A stretch of 64,000 nucleotides of DNA from Corynebacterium pacaense (GTDB lineage: Bacteria > Actinomycetota > Actinomycetes > Mycobacteriales > Mycobacteriaceae), in the NCBI RefSeq assembly GCF_900169525.1, contig NZ_LT821240.1:507684-571683 (forward strand). The letters are read 5' to 3'. The notes beneath the pieces were generated by a model, which ran no database searches, was not told where the DNA came from, and saw only the letters and a program-made list of their open reading frames with translations. Positions 11,443 through 20,464 of this stretch are shown piece after piece. Position numbers and translations under genes: made by a program. Numbering within the stretch: the stretch's first letter is position 1; each line of letters starts with the position of its first letter.

Positions 11443-13484
11443 CAGGAGTATTCCTCCTCATTCTCGGTTCCGGCCATCGGTGCGCTCGAGGCGACCTGCA
11501 TGAGGAACTCGGCATTGGACTTGGTCTTCTTCAGCTGCTTGATCAACAGGTCAATGGCCTGCTGGTTGTCCAGCGCGGAGAGGATACGACGCAGCTTGTG
11601 CATGACGCGTGCCTCGTCGGGGTTGAGAAGCAGCTCGTCCTTGCGCGTTCCCGAGGGGTTGACGTCCACAGCGGGGAACACCCGCCTCTCGGAGATCTTG
11701 CGGTCCAGCTTGAGTTCCGCGTTGCCGGTGCCCTTGAACTCCTCGAAGATCACCGTGTCGCCCGCGGAGCCCGTTTCCACCATCGCGGTGGCGATGATGG
11801 TCAGGGAGCCACCGTTTTCAATGTTGCGGGCGGCACCGAGGAAACGCTTCGGCGGGTACAGGGCGTTGGAATCGACACCACCGGACAGGATGCGTCCGGA
11901 CGCCGGTGAGCTGTTGTTGTAGGCACGACCAAGGCGGGTGATCGAATCCAGCAGCACGACCACGTCCTGCCCCTGTTCGACGAGACGCTTGGCGCGCTCG
12001 ATCGCCAGTTCGGCCACGGCGGTGTGCTCTGACGGCGGCCGGTCAAAGGTCGAGGAGATAACCTCGCCGTTGACCGAGCGCTGCATGTCGGTGACCTCTT
12101 CGGGGCGCTCGTCGACAAGCACGACCATCAGGTAGCACTCGGGGTTGTTGGTGGAGATCGCATTGGCGATATTCTGCAGGATCGTGGTCTTTCCGGCCTT
12201 GGGCGGGGAGACGATCAGTGCGCGCTGTCCCTTTCCGATCGGCATGATCAGATCGATGACGCGGGTGGTCAGGATCCGCTGCTCGGTCTCCAGGCGCAGG
12301 CGCTGGTTCGGGTACAGCGGGGTCAGCCTGCCGAACTCGGGGCGGTTGCGCGCCTCCTCCGCGGGAAGTCCATTGATCGTCTCCACCCGGGTGAGGTTGT
12401 TGTACTTCTGACGGTTGCGGCCACCATAGCTGTTGCCACCACCGTGGTTCATCCGAACCTGTCCGGTCACGGCGTCGCCACTGCGCAGGCCCATCCGACG
12501 AATCAGCTGGTTGCTGACGAACACATCAGAGGGTGCCGCGTGGTATCCGGTGGTCCGGACGAAGGCGACATTGGAATCGACGATGTCGAGGATGCCGGCT
12601 ATGTCCTGCAGCGGCTCATCGTGCTGGGTGGTCTCCTGGGTGTCATTGTCGTTGCGGGCGTTGTCGCGGTGTGCATCGCGATCCCTGCCCCGACGGTTCC
12701 TGCGACCGCGCCGTCCTCTGCGATCTTCACCCTGTTCACCATGGTTGCGCTGGTTGTTGCGGCGGTTATTATCGCCGCCGGTCTCGGAGTCGGCCTCACC
12801 GGACTGGTTGCGCTGGTTGTTGCGGCGGTTGTTGTCGCCGCCGGTCTCGGAGTCGGCCTCACCGGACTGGTTGCGCTGGTTGTTGCGGCGGTTGTTGTCG
12901 CCGCCGGTCTCGGAGTCGGCCTCACCGGACTGGTTGCGCTGGTTGTCCCTGCGCGGTTCCTGCTCCGGCTGCTGCGCATCGGGGTGGTGACCGGTCCGGG
13001 TCTCCTCCGGTGCATGCTGGGCATGGTGCTCCGAGGTGGAATCCTGCTGGCCCTGGCGCTGCCTGTTGCGACGCGCGCGGCGTGCTGCGGAGCGTGACTC
13101 GTGCCGGTTGTCGGCGTCGGTCTGCTCCTTCGGCTGCTCCGCCCTGTCGTCGCCGGCGGCGGGTTTCTCGGCCGCGGGGCCCTCGGTGGCGAGCTTGGTG
13201 GCGGGCTCGTTGGAGGAGGCGTTATCGGATCCGCTCTCCTGCTCGCGGGGCGCTGCTTCTGCCGATGTGGTGCCCGCACGGCGGCGACCCCGTCGGGGTG
13301 CCGGGTCGTTCGCCGCGGGTGGGGTTCCGCCCGCCCTGGCGGTGGAAATGGCGCTGATCAGGTCGCCCTTGCGCAGTGCGGAGGTTCCCTTGAGTCCGAG
13401 GTCCGCCGCGATCCTGCGCAGTTCCGGCAGGCGAAGGGTGTTCAGTTCACCCTGATTGCCTGCGGTGTTGTCTGTGTCGGTCAC
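11442..13484 (-). CDS. rho: Transcription termination factor Rho with a long disordered insert
   Basis: Hexameric RNA-dependent ATPase that ends transcription at C-rich, untranslated RNA. It has 680 residues against about 420 in E. coli. The N-terminal Rho_N helix bundle (about 15-50, [18 protein letters not shown]) is followed by about 230 residues of Arg/Asn/Gln/Glu-rich, probably disordered sequence with tandem repeats. After that come the RNA-binding cold-shock fold ([13 protein letters not shown]) and the ATPase core with Walker [10 protein letters not shown] and the [10 protein letters not shown] segment. The start is a GTG at 13484 with GAAAGGA upstream. The extended N-terminal insert is typical of Actinobacteria. 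Confidence 0.97.
12743..12945. repeat. 63-bp tandem repeats within rho (about 3.2 copies)
   Basis: The element starting at 12781, 12844 and 12907 recurs with a period of exactly 63 bases. A partial, slightly diverged copy stands at 12743-12780 (attatcg in place of gttgtcg). The period is 21 codons, so the frame is kept. Each unit encodes [14 protein letters not shown] followed by RRNNQRN. The near identity of the copies points to recent expansion or gene conversion inside the disordered insert. Confidence 0.95.
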
Positions 13485-14028
13485 AGATATCCTTTCATTG
13501 CTTTCCAGTCACGATGATGGTTCCCGCATTGCAAAAGATGGGGCAAGAATTAACTGGAAGCTTCTTCTGTGTAATTGAGGTGTTGTGCCTGGCAGACCGG
13601 CTGGGTACGACCTCCGCCCTAGTTGCGGCCGAGATACGCACACAGCGTGAAGGCTGCGTGTCTGACAAGGAAGAAAGACACCCTGGCCACCATTGCTATG
13701 TGGCGGTCGAGCGCTCATTCCAGACCGAGTGCGGCATGAAAGCCGACACATCCGAGTGCGCCACTGTTGCTGGTACTCCCCGGCCCGCCGGCCCTCTTTT
13801 ACGGAGCGCATCCGGCGTTGGTTGTGGGGAATGTGGGGTGCACCGGGATTCCTCTCCCGGCCCTGCCTAGCAATAATAGCGCATCGCCGCTCCCGTGTCT
13901 CAATCCCTCAATGATTGTGCCGGGGCCCGTGTCGGCCCCCGGTGCAGGTGGGGCGCCCGGAGGCGCACCCCGCGTCGGGCCCCCCGGTGGTAACGCCTGT
14001 GTCCACCCGATGATCTAGGGTTGTATCC
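13485..14028. promoter_or_regulatory. Divergent rho / acyl-CoA ligase intergenic region
   Basis: These 544 bases lie between the rho start and the divergent ligase start. No convincing gene is present; open frames on both strands lack codon bias and family features. The part next to rho (13500-13720) is AT-richer than the neighbouring genes and could be a long rho leader. Near the ligase there is a G/C-rich bulged hairpin (about 13949-13972, ggggcgcc then ggcgcacccc) without a T-run. I could not place either promoter with confidence. Confidence 0.4.
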
Positions 14029-15744
14029 ATGCTCAGCACGATGCAGGATGTTCCGCTCTCCCTGACCAGAATTCTCGCCTATGGTTCCACGGTGCACTCG
14101 GACGCCCTCGTCACCACCTGGGATCGGGGGCAGCAGGAATCGGTGACCTTCGGGGAGATCGGGGCCAGGGTCGCGGCCCTCGCGCATGCGCTGCACGATT
14201 CCCTGGGGATCACCGGTGATCAGCGGGTGGCGTCGATGATGTTCAACTGTGCCGAACACCTGGAGACCCTCTTCGCGGTCAGCTGCATGGGCGCGGTGTT
14301 CAACCCGCTCAACAAGCAGCTGATGAACGATCAGATCTCCTTCATCATCAACCACGCCGAAGATGAGGTGATCATCGCGGATCCACGGCTGGCTCCGCAG
14401 CTCGGTGCCATCCTGCCCGATTGTCCCGGTGTGCGTGCGGTGGTGTTCATCGGGCCCTCGGACCATTCCGAGGCCGCCGCCCATCTGCCGGAGCGGATCG
14501 AGACCTATTCCTATGAGTCACTGCTCGACGGCCGCTCCTCGACCTATGACTGGCCGGTGCAGGATGAACGGACAGCGGCTGCGATCTGCTACTCCACCGG
14601 CACGACCGGAGCGCCGAAGGGCGTGGTGTACTCCCACCGTTCCCTCTACCTTCAATCCCTGAGTCTGCGCACCACCGATTCACTCGCGGTGACCCACGGT
14701 GAGACCTTCCTGTGCTGCGTACCCATCTACCACGTTCTCAGCTGGGGCGTCCCCATCGCCGCGTTCATGTCGGGAACACCGCTGGTAATGCCCGGATCCG
14801 ATCTCTCCGCGCCGACCCTGGCCACCATTATCGCCACGACCCTGCCGCGCGTCGCCCACGGCGTGCCCACCCTGTGGATCCAGCTGATGGTCCACTATCT
14901 CAAGCATCCACCGGAGCGCATGTCCCTACGTGAGCTCTACGTTGGGGGTTCCGCGGTACCGCCGGTGGTGATCACTCTGTGGGAGCAGCGCTACGGCGTC
15001 GATGTCATTCACGTCTGGGGCATGACGGAGACGTCCACGGTGGGTACGGTGTCGCGCCCGCCCTCCGGCGTCTCCGGTGAGACAAGGTGGAACTACCGCG
15101 TCAGCCAGGGCCGCTTCCCCGCCTCGATCGAGTACCGGGTGGTCAACGACGGCGAGGTGATGGCCTCCACCGACCGCAACGAGGGCGAGATCCAGGTTCG
15201 TGGCCCCTGGGTGACCGGAAGCTACTTCCACTCCCCGCAGGAGGAGCAGGGCGGACTCGCGCATTCCTTCCACGGGGAGGATGTCGATGACGCGCCGGGG
15301 CAGTTCAGCGCCGACGGCTGGCTCCGCACCGGCGATGTCGGCTCCGTGTCCAGCGATGGATTCCTGACCATCCAGGACCGCGCCCGTGACGTGATCCGCT
15401 CGGGCGGTGAATGGATCTACTCCGCACAGCTGGAGAACCTGATCATGGCCACCGACGAGGTCGTCGAGTGCGCGGTCATCGGTTTCCCCGATGACAAGTG
15501 GGTGGAGCGGCCGCTCGCGGTGACCCTTCTCAGCGCGGGGGTGGAACCCTCCAGGGAAACCGCGGAGCATCTGCGGGATCAGTTGAGATCTAGTCTGCCC
15601 AACTGGATGCTGCCGGAGTACTGGACCTTCGTCGATGAGATCGACAAGACCTCGGTGGGTAAGTTCGATAAGAAGGATCTGCGCCTGCACCTGGCGGATG
15701 GTGATTTCGAGGTGATCAAATTGAAGGGTCCGGGAGAGAAATAG
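14029..15744 (+). CDS. Long-chain acyl-CoA ligase (AMP-forming)
   Basis: ANL-superfamily enzyme that activates a carboxylate, probably a fatty acid, with ATP and CoA. It has 571 residues. Motifs are the phosphate-binding YSTGTTGAPKGVVYSHRS (near residue 190), the adenine-binding GMTETSTVG, and DGWLRTGDVGSVSSDGFLTIQDR with the hinge. The C-terminal catalytic lysine lies in TSVGKFDKKDL. Substrate cannot be read from sequence. A CoA ligase beside moaA and rho is, as I recall, also the arrangement in C. glutamicum. The ATG at 14029 is used; Met5 is an alternative. Confidence 0.88.
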   Translation: MLSTMQDVPLSLTRILAYGSTVHSDALVTTWDRGQQESVTFGEIGARVAALAHALHDSLGITGDQRVASMMFNCAEHLETLFAVSCMGAVFNPLNKQLMNDQISFIINHAEDEVIIADPRLAPQLGAILPDCPGVRAVVFIGPSDHSEAAAHLPERIETYSYESLLDGRSSTYDWPVQDERTAAAICYSTGTTGAPKGVVYSHRSLYLQSLSLRTTDSLAVTHGETFLCCVPIYHVLSWGVPIAAFMSGTPLVMPGSDLSAPTLATIIATTLPRVAHGVPTLWIQLMVHYLKHPPERMSLRELYVGGSAVPPVVITLWEQRYGVDVIHVWGMTETSTVGTVSRPPSGVSGETRWNYRVSQGRFPASIEYRVVNDGEVMASTDRNEGEIQVRGPWVTGSYFHSPQEEQGGLAHSFHGEDVDDAPGQFSADGWLRTGDVGSVSSDGFLTIQDRARDVIRSGGEWIYSAQLENLIMATDEVVECAVIGFPDDKWVERPLAVTLLSAGVEPSRETAEHLRDQLRSSLPNWMLPEYWTFVDEIDKTSVGKFDKKDLRLHLADGDFEVIKLKGPGEK

Positions 15745-15767
15745 CCCAAAACGGCGCCGCGAATCCG

Positions 15768-15773
15768 TAGGAT
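15768..15773 (+). promoter_or_regulatory. Candidate -10 element before moaA
   Basis: TAGGAT ends nine bases before the moaA ATG. It fits the corynebacterial -10 consensus TANANT loosely. If functional, the transcript would begin at or within a few bases of the start codon, making moaA nearly leaderless. No clear -35 is seen. Confidence 0.35.
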
Positions 15774-15782
15774 CGTGGGGAC

Positions 15783-16874
15783 ATGAGCATCCCTCTCAAG
15801 CTTCAGCCCCCGCCGAGCGCCCCCGCCGCCGATCTCCCCGCGCCGCGGGTGGACGGCTCCCGCACGCTCGTCGACCGCTTCGGTCGGGTGGCGCGCGATC
15901 TGCGGGTCTCCCTGACGGACCGTTGCAACCTGCGGTGCAGCTACTGCATGCCGGCCGAGGGCCTGGAGTGGATGCCTTCAGCGGACATGCTCAATGACGC
16001 CGAGATCCAACGCCTGATCACCCTCGCGGTGTCACGGCTGGGCATCAGGCAGATCCGCTTCACCGGGGGTGAACCGCTGCTGCGCAAGAACCTCGAGGGG
16101 ATCATCGCTGCGACGTCGTCTCTTGTCACCGATGAGGGTGCGCCGGTGCGGATCGCCCTGACCACCAACGGCATCGGCCTTCATCACCGCATCGAGGGGC
16201 TGCGGGCCGCGGGCCTGCACCGCGTCAACATCTCCCTGGACACCATCGACGCCCGCCGGTACACGGCGATGACCAGACGCGACAGGCTCTCCGGTGTCCT
16301 GCGCAGCATCGATGCCTGTCTGCGGGCCGGTATGGACCCGGTGAAGATCAACGCCGTGGTCATGCCGGGAGTCAACGAGGTCGACATCGTCCCCCTGGCG
16401 TCCTACTGCGTCAACCGTGGTGCGCAGCTGCGGTTCATCGAGCAGATGCCCCTGGGGCCCCGCGACCAGTGGCGGCGCGGGGACATGGTCACCGCGCGCG
16501 ACATTCTCGCCAGGCTGCGGACCCGCTTCGAGATGTTCGAGGTCGGCGATCCCCGGGGTGCCGCCCCCGCGGCCCTGTGGAATGTCAGGGACACGGCCAC
16601 CGGCGTGCGCGGTCAGCTCGGCGTGATAGCCTCAGTAACCCGCCCCTTCTGCGGCGACTGCGATCGCAGCCGCCTCACCAGCGACGGCACCATCCGCAAC
16701 TGCCTCTTCTCCAGGGCCGAGACGCCGCTGCGGAACCTGATGCGCTCGGGGGCGGACGATGATGAGCTCGCCCGTGCCTGGGCGTCGGCGATGTGGGAAA
16801 AGAAGCCCGGGCACGGCATCGACGACCCGGGTTTCCTCCAGCCCGATCGGCCCATGTCCGCGATCGGGGGGTGA
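15783..16874 (+). CDS. moaA: GTP 3',8-cyclase (molybdenum cofactor step 1)
   Basis: Radical-SAM enzyme that, with MoaC, converts GTP to cyclic pyranopterin monophosphate. It has 363 residues. The N-terminal cluster site is CNLRCSYCM, and the SAM-binding FTGGEPLLRK follows. The C-terminal cluster cysteines are in CGDCDRSRL and IRNCLFS. The protein ends in the conserved double glycine (AIGG) needed for activity in MoaA. The catalytic partner moaC is not in the window. It is followed after five bases by moeA, forming a moaA-moeA-mobA operon. Confidence 0.95.
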   Translation: MSIPLKLQPPPSAPAADLPAPRVDGSRTLVDRFGRVARDLRVSLTDRCNLRCSYCMPAEGLEWMPSADMLNDAEIQRLITLAVSRLGIRQIRFTGGEPLLRKNLEGIIAATSSLVTDEGAPVRIALTTNGIGLHHRIEGLRAAGLHRVNISLDTIDARRYTAMTRRDRLSGVLRSIDACLRAGMDPVKINAVVMPGVNEVDIVPLASYCVNRGAQLRFIEQMPLGPRDQWRRGDMVTARDILARLRTRFEMFEVGDPRGAAPAALWNVRDTATGVRGQLGVIASVTRPFCGDCDRSRLTSDGTIRNCLFSRAETPLRNLMRSGADDDELARAWASAMWEKKPGHGIDDPGFLQPDRPMSAIGG

Positions 16875-16879
16875 AGCGG

Positions 16880-18088
16880 ATGAACGGGCCTGTGTCGATG
16901 GATCACTATCTCGACCTCCTCCTGTCCGGGATCTCCCCCCTCCCGCCGCGGGCCGTGACCGATCTGCGCGCCGATCCCCTCAGCACCCTCAGCAGCGATG
17001 CCATCGCACAACGGGCGGTACCCCCCTTCGACAACTCCGCGGTCGACGGCTACCTGATCGCCCGCACCGATGTGGCGGGAACCGGGCCCTGGACGCTGCC
17101 GGTCTCCGGTGACGTCCCCGCGGGTTCCGCCCCCGGTGCGCTCCCACCCGGACACGCCCTGCGGGTGATGACGGGCGCGCCGGTGCCACGGGGTGCGGAT
17201 CTCATCGTCGTCCCCGTGGAGGACACCGACTCCCCCGCCGATCTCAGCCTCCCGCCGGCGGTGACGGTGTGCGGGCTGCGGGCGTCGAAAAGCAACATCC
17301 GCCGCGCCGGTGAGCACCTGGACGCAGGTCAGGTGGCGGTGCGTGCCGGGACCCCGCTGGACGCGGGAACCGTGGCCGCCCTGATCTCGGCGGGGGCCGT
17401 GCGTATCGACGCCCACCCCTGCCCCGTGGTCACGGTGGTGACCACGGGCGACGAGGTCGGTGGCGGCGGCACATGGTCCATCCCCAACTCCAATGGCCCC
17501 ATGGTCGTTGAGGCCCTGCGCTGCCTGCTGCTGAAGGCGCGCCACATCCACGTACCCGATGAGGAGGAGCACCTGATCCGGGCGCTCGACCGCGCCCATG
17601 CCGAATCCGATCTCATAGTCACAGTCGGCGGAATATCAGCCGGTGCCTTCGATGTGGTCAAGGCGGTGGGCCTGCGCACCTCATCGCTAACCTTCACCAG
17701 GGTGGCGATGCGCCCGGGCGGGCCCCAGGGACACGGAGCATGGAGAACAACACCGGTGGTCTGCCTGCCCGGCAATCCCCTTGCCACCTGGGTGAGCCTG
17801 CATCTTTTCGGCATCCCCGTCATCCGGCGTCTCGCCGGCGCACCGGCCCAGGTGTCGGTGACCCAGCGTGCGCATCTGAGGCTGAAATCGGACCGCGACA
17901 TCGCCCACGCGGGGAGTTCCGTGACGCTCCATCCCGTGACCATCGACTGGGCGAGCGGAACCGCGCATTCCCGCGCCCACCGTTCCCACATGGTCGGGGC
18001 CCTCGCCGGGTGCACCGGGATCGCCGTGGTGCGCTCCCCCGTCGCGGCGGGTGAGGGCATCGACGTGATCGTTCTCCAGGCGGTGTAG
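16880..18088 (+). CDS. moeA: Molybdopterin molybdenumtransferase
   Basis: Inserts molybdate into adenylylated molybdopterin. It has 402 residues from the ATG at 16880, which follows GGGGGTGAAG. A GTG at 16871, overlapping the moaA stop as GTGA, would add three residues. The frame also stays open further upstream inside moaA, but without family features. Domain landmarks are PPFDNSAVDGYLIAR near residue 50, RVMTGAPVPRGAD, TTGDEVGGG, TVGGISAGAFDVVKAVG in the MPT-binding domain, and VVCLPGNPLATWVS. It is separated from mobA by 18 bases. Confidence 0.92.
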   Translation: MNGPVSMDHYLDLLLSGISPLPPRAVTDLRADPLSTLSSDAIAQRAVPPFDNSAVDGYLIARTDVAGTGPWTLPVSGDVPAGSAPGALPPGHALRVMTGAPVPRGADLIVVPVEDTDSPADLSLPPAVTVCGLRASKSNIRRAGEHLDAGQVAVRAGTPLDAGTVAALISAGAVRIDAHPCPVVTVVTTGDEVGGGGTWSIPNSNGPMVVEALRCLLLKARHIHVPDEEEHLIRALDRAHAESDLIVTVGGISAGAFDVVKAVGLRTSSLTFTRVAMRPGGPQGHGAWRTTPVVCLPGNPLATWVSLHLFGIPVIRRLAGAPAQVSVTQRAHLRLKSDRDIAHAGSSVTLHPVTIDWASGTAHSRAHRSHMVGALAGCTGIAVVRSPVAAGEGIDVIVLQAV

Positions 18089-18106
18089 CGGGTGCGGGAG
18101 CCGTGC

Positions 18107-18688
18107 ATGGATGTCATCGTCCTGGCCGGGGGTCGCGGCCGTCGCATGGGTGGCAGGGACAAGGCCCTCCTCCGGGTGGGTGGACGGCGCCTGATAGACC
18201 ATCTCCTCAGCGGGCTCGGTGAGATCGGCGGTGTGAACAGGGTGGTGGTTGTCTCGAGCAGGATCACCACCGCAGATGTCGGAGTCCCCGTGGTCAAGGA
18301 GGATCGCCCATTCTCCGGGCCCGTGCCGGCGATTCTCGCCGGTCTCGGGGCGCTTCGCCATCAGCCCGCCGCGGCGACCGCCGTGCTGGCCGTGGACGCG
18401 CCCCTCTCCCCCTCCCTGCTCCCGGATCTTCACCGCGCCCTGCTCGGGGGCCGGGCCGACGCCGCCGTCATACGTTCAGGTGACGGTCGGGTGCAACCGC
18501 TGTGCGCGGTATGGACGACACGATCACTGTGGTGCTGCATCACCGCCATGGGAGACACGGACAACCAGTCGGTGATGACGCTGATCAAGGCTGCGGGACG
18601 GGTGGTGGAGCTCGCCGGAACCGGTGCGGAGCGCGACTATGACACCGTCGGGGACCTCGCCCTTTTCCCGGAGGATGGCACACCCTGA
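18107..18688 (+). CDS. mobA: Molybdenum cofactor guanylyltransferase
   Basis: Attaches GMP to Mo-molybdopterin to make MGD, the form used by DMSO-reductase-family enzymes such as nitrate reductase and formate dehydrogenase. It has 193 residues from the ATG at 18107, which has GGGAG six bases upstream; a GTG at 18092 is the alternative. The nucleotide-binding N-terminus VIVLAGGRGRRMGGRDKALL and the VDAPL metal-binding segment are clear. Its presence implies an MGD enzyme encoded somewhere in the genome, although none is in this window. Confidence 0.88.
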   Translation: MDVIVLAGGRGRRMGGRDKALLRVGGRRLIDHLLSGLGEIGGVNRVVVVSSRITTADVGVPVVKEDRPFSGPVPAILAGLGALRHQPAAATAVLAVDAPLSPSLLPDLHRALLGGRADAAVIRSGDGRVQPLCAVWTTRSLWCCITAMGDTDNQSVMTLIKAAGRVVELAGTGAERDYDTVGDLALFPEDGTP

Positions 18689-18709
18689 GGAATCGGCGGC
18701 GGGATGTGC

Positions 18710-18715
18710 TAGGCT
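18710..18715 (+). promoter_or_regulatory. Candidate -10 element for the ArnR/SufR-like regulator
   Basis: TAGGCT, preceded by TG two bases upstream (an extended -10 arrangement), lies 48 bases before the GTG at 18764 and just after the mobA stop. It would allow expression independent of the moa operon. No convincing -35 is present. Confidence 0.4.
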
Positions 18716-18763
18716 CCCGTACTTTAAGCTCCCATCCGCAACGCCCAATGAAGGTCATCCGCT

Positions 18764-19480
18764 GTGAAAGACAACAGGGACAACACCGCACCACCGGCGG
18801 TGGCCGAGTTCTTCACCGAATTCCACGCACTCAGTGCGAAACAGCGTGAGGTGCTCAACTGCCTCAGGAGCTTCCCCCGGGGAGCCCGCGCGGCCGATGT
18901 CGCCGGGGCCCTGGACATGCATGTCAACACCGCCCGTGGCCACCTGGATGAGCTCCACGAGAAGCACGCGGTGCGCGTTGTCACCGCCCCCACCCAGGGG
19001 CGGGGCCGCCCGAGCCTGGTGTTCAGCAGCCGGGTACCGGACAACCGTGCGATGGTGCACGAGTACATCTCACTCATCGAACTGATGTCCACGATGATCG
19101 CAGACCGGATCGATGATCGGGAGCTGCGGGAGCACGCGACGGCCATCGGGGCGCAGTGGGCGGCCGGTCTGGATGCCGGCGACCTCACCTACCCCGGCAT
19201 CGAGGATGCACTCGGGCCGTTGCTCCACCGCCTCCGGCAGATGGGTTTCGATCCCTCGCTTACACAACGGGACGCCCGGTGCCAGTCGATCGTGCTCAAC
19301 AGCTGCCCCTTCGTCAAGGGGGGACAACCGCCGTCCAGGTTCGTCTGCACCATCCATGAGGGTTTCATCAAGAAACTGCTCGGCGACCGGGAAGGCATGG
19401 ATATCGAACTCAATCCACTCAGCGTCCCCGGTGGCTGCACCGTGGAGCTCCGTCAGACAGGTGATGCGGACCAGCGGTGA
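18764..19480 (+). CDS. ArnR/SufR-like winged-helix regulator, probable Fe-S sensor
   Basis: Transcriptional regulator of 238 residues with an N-terminal winged helix (about 25-90: VAGALDMHVNTARGHLDELH then a GRGRPSLVF wing). The C-terminal sensor half contains Cys173, Cys181, Cys195 and Cys225. The NSCPF...FVC...GGC pattern resembles the SufR-type Fe-S regulators. In C. glutamicum, as I recall, the gene beside thrB is arnR, a 4Fe-4S aerobic repressor of narKGHJI and hmp, so this is a positional candidate ortholog. Here the nar operon is absent. The start is a GTG at 18764. It converges on thrB with 46 bases between. The ligand role of the cysteines is inference. Confidence 0.72.
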   Translation: MKDNRDNTAPPAVAEFFTEFHALSAKQREVLNCLRSFPRGARAADVAGALDMHVNTARGHLDELHEKHAVRVVTAPTQGRGRPSLVFSSRVPDNRAMVHEYISLIELMSTMIADRIDDRELREHATAIGAQWAAGLDAGDLTYPGIEDALGPLLHRLRQMGFDPSLTQRDARCQSIVLNSCPFVKGGQPPSRFVCTIHEGFIKKLLGDREGMDIELNPLSVPGGCTVELRQTGDADQR

Positions 19481-19526
19481 TCCGCCACCGGCCCGGATTC
19501 ATGTGCCCAGGCGCTTAGGCCACGGA

Positions 19527-20456
19527 CTAGGTCTGGCTGACCTCGACGCGCACCGGTCCCGCGACCTTGAGTTCAAGCACGCGCAAACCGGATTCCCTGG
19601 CGTCCTCGAGGATCTTGCCCGACACCGGCTCCGTGGACAGCACCATCACCGTGGGTCCGGCACCGGAGAGGTAGGCGGCGTATCCCCGATTGCGCAGGCG
19701 GTTGACCCATTCCGCGGTCACCGGGAGCACATCGGCACGATAGGGCTGGTGGAGGCGGTCCCTGGTCCCCTCCCACAGCAGATCCGGACGGCTCTGCAGG
19801 GCGACGGTCATCACCGCGCAGCGGGAGACATTGAAGCGGGCGTCCACATGGGTGACATCGGAGGGAAGAACCCGCCGCACCGCCTCCGTGGAGGCGTGGA
19901 AATCCGGTACGAAGGCGGTGGCCCGGATATCCGCGTGCACGGTGAGCGGGACGGCACGGTAGATGGTCTGGCTCTTGCCATCGACGGGGACGTCGGTCCA
20001 CGAGACCACGGCACCGCCGAGTACCGAGGCCGAGGCGTTGTCCGGGTGTCCCTCGAAGGCCGAGGCCAGCTGGACCACCTGGTCGACGGTCAGCGGGAAA
20101 CCGGCCAGGCCGTTTGCCGCCGCCACCCCCGCCACGGCCGCCGCCGCGGAGGATCCCAGTCCGCGGGACTGGGGAATGTTGTTGTGGCAGACGAGCCGGA
20201 GACCGGGAACCTCGGCGTCGGCGGCCTTGAGCGCGGAGCGGATCGCCTTGACCACCAGATGCGAGCCGTCCAGCGGTACCTCACCCTGACCCTCACCGAA
20301 GACCTCCACCTCCAATCCGGCGGGGACGATCTCCACCTCGACGGTGTCATAGACCGACAGCGCAAGACCGAGGGTGTCGAAACCGGGGCCGAGGTTCGCC
20401 GAGGATCCGGGCACGGTCACGGTCACCTTGCGGCCCACATTCAGTTCAATGGGCAT
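19527..20456 (-). CDS. thrB: Homoserine kinase
   Basis: GHMP-family kinase that phosphorylates homoserine on the way to threonine. It has 309 residues. The N-terminal [15 protein letters not shown] and the ATP-binding [14 protein letters not shown] (about residue 100) are family signatures, and LSGAGPTVM near the C-terminus is the third GHMP motif. It begins eight bases after the hom stop, forming the hom-thrB operon. It ends convergently with the ArnR-like gene. Confidence 0.96.
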   Translation of the reverse strand: MPIELNVGRKVTVTVPGSSANLGPGFDTLGLALSVYDTVEVEIVPAGLEVEVFGEGQGEVPLDGSHLVVKAIRSALKAADAEVPGLRLVCHNNIPQSRGLGSSAAAAVAGVAAANGLAGFPLTVDQVVQLASAFEGHPDNASASVLGGAVVSWTDVPVDGKSQTIYRAVPLTVHADIRATAFVPDFHASTEAVRRVLPSDVTHVDARFNVSRCAVMTVALQSRPDLLWEGTRDRLHQPYRADVLPVTAEWVNRLRNRGYAAYLSGAGPTVMVLSTEPVSGKILEDARESGLRVLELKVAGPVRVEVSQT

Positions 20457-20464
20457 TGTGAGAT

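Noticed and set aside
12743..12945. Regular repeats considered as a CRISPR array
   Set aside because: Units are contiguous with no unique spacers, the period is a multiple of three, and they encode part of Rho.
12444..13097. Plus-strand open frame of 217 codons with hydrophobic Val/Ala/Gly repeats resembling a membrane protein
   Set aside because: It is the antisense of the Arg/Asn-rich repeats of rho; the repetition comes from the 63-bp units and there is no start context or homology.
13931..13985. GC-rich hairpins considered as a terminator before the acyl-CoA ligase
   Set aside because: The stems contain bulges, no T-run follows on either strand, and neither neighbouring gene ends here.
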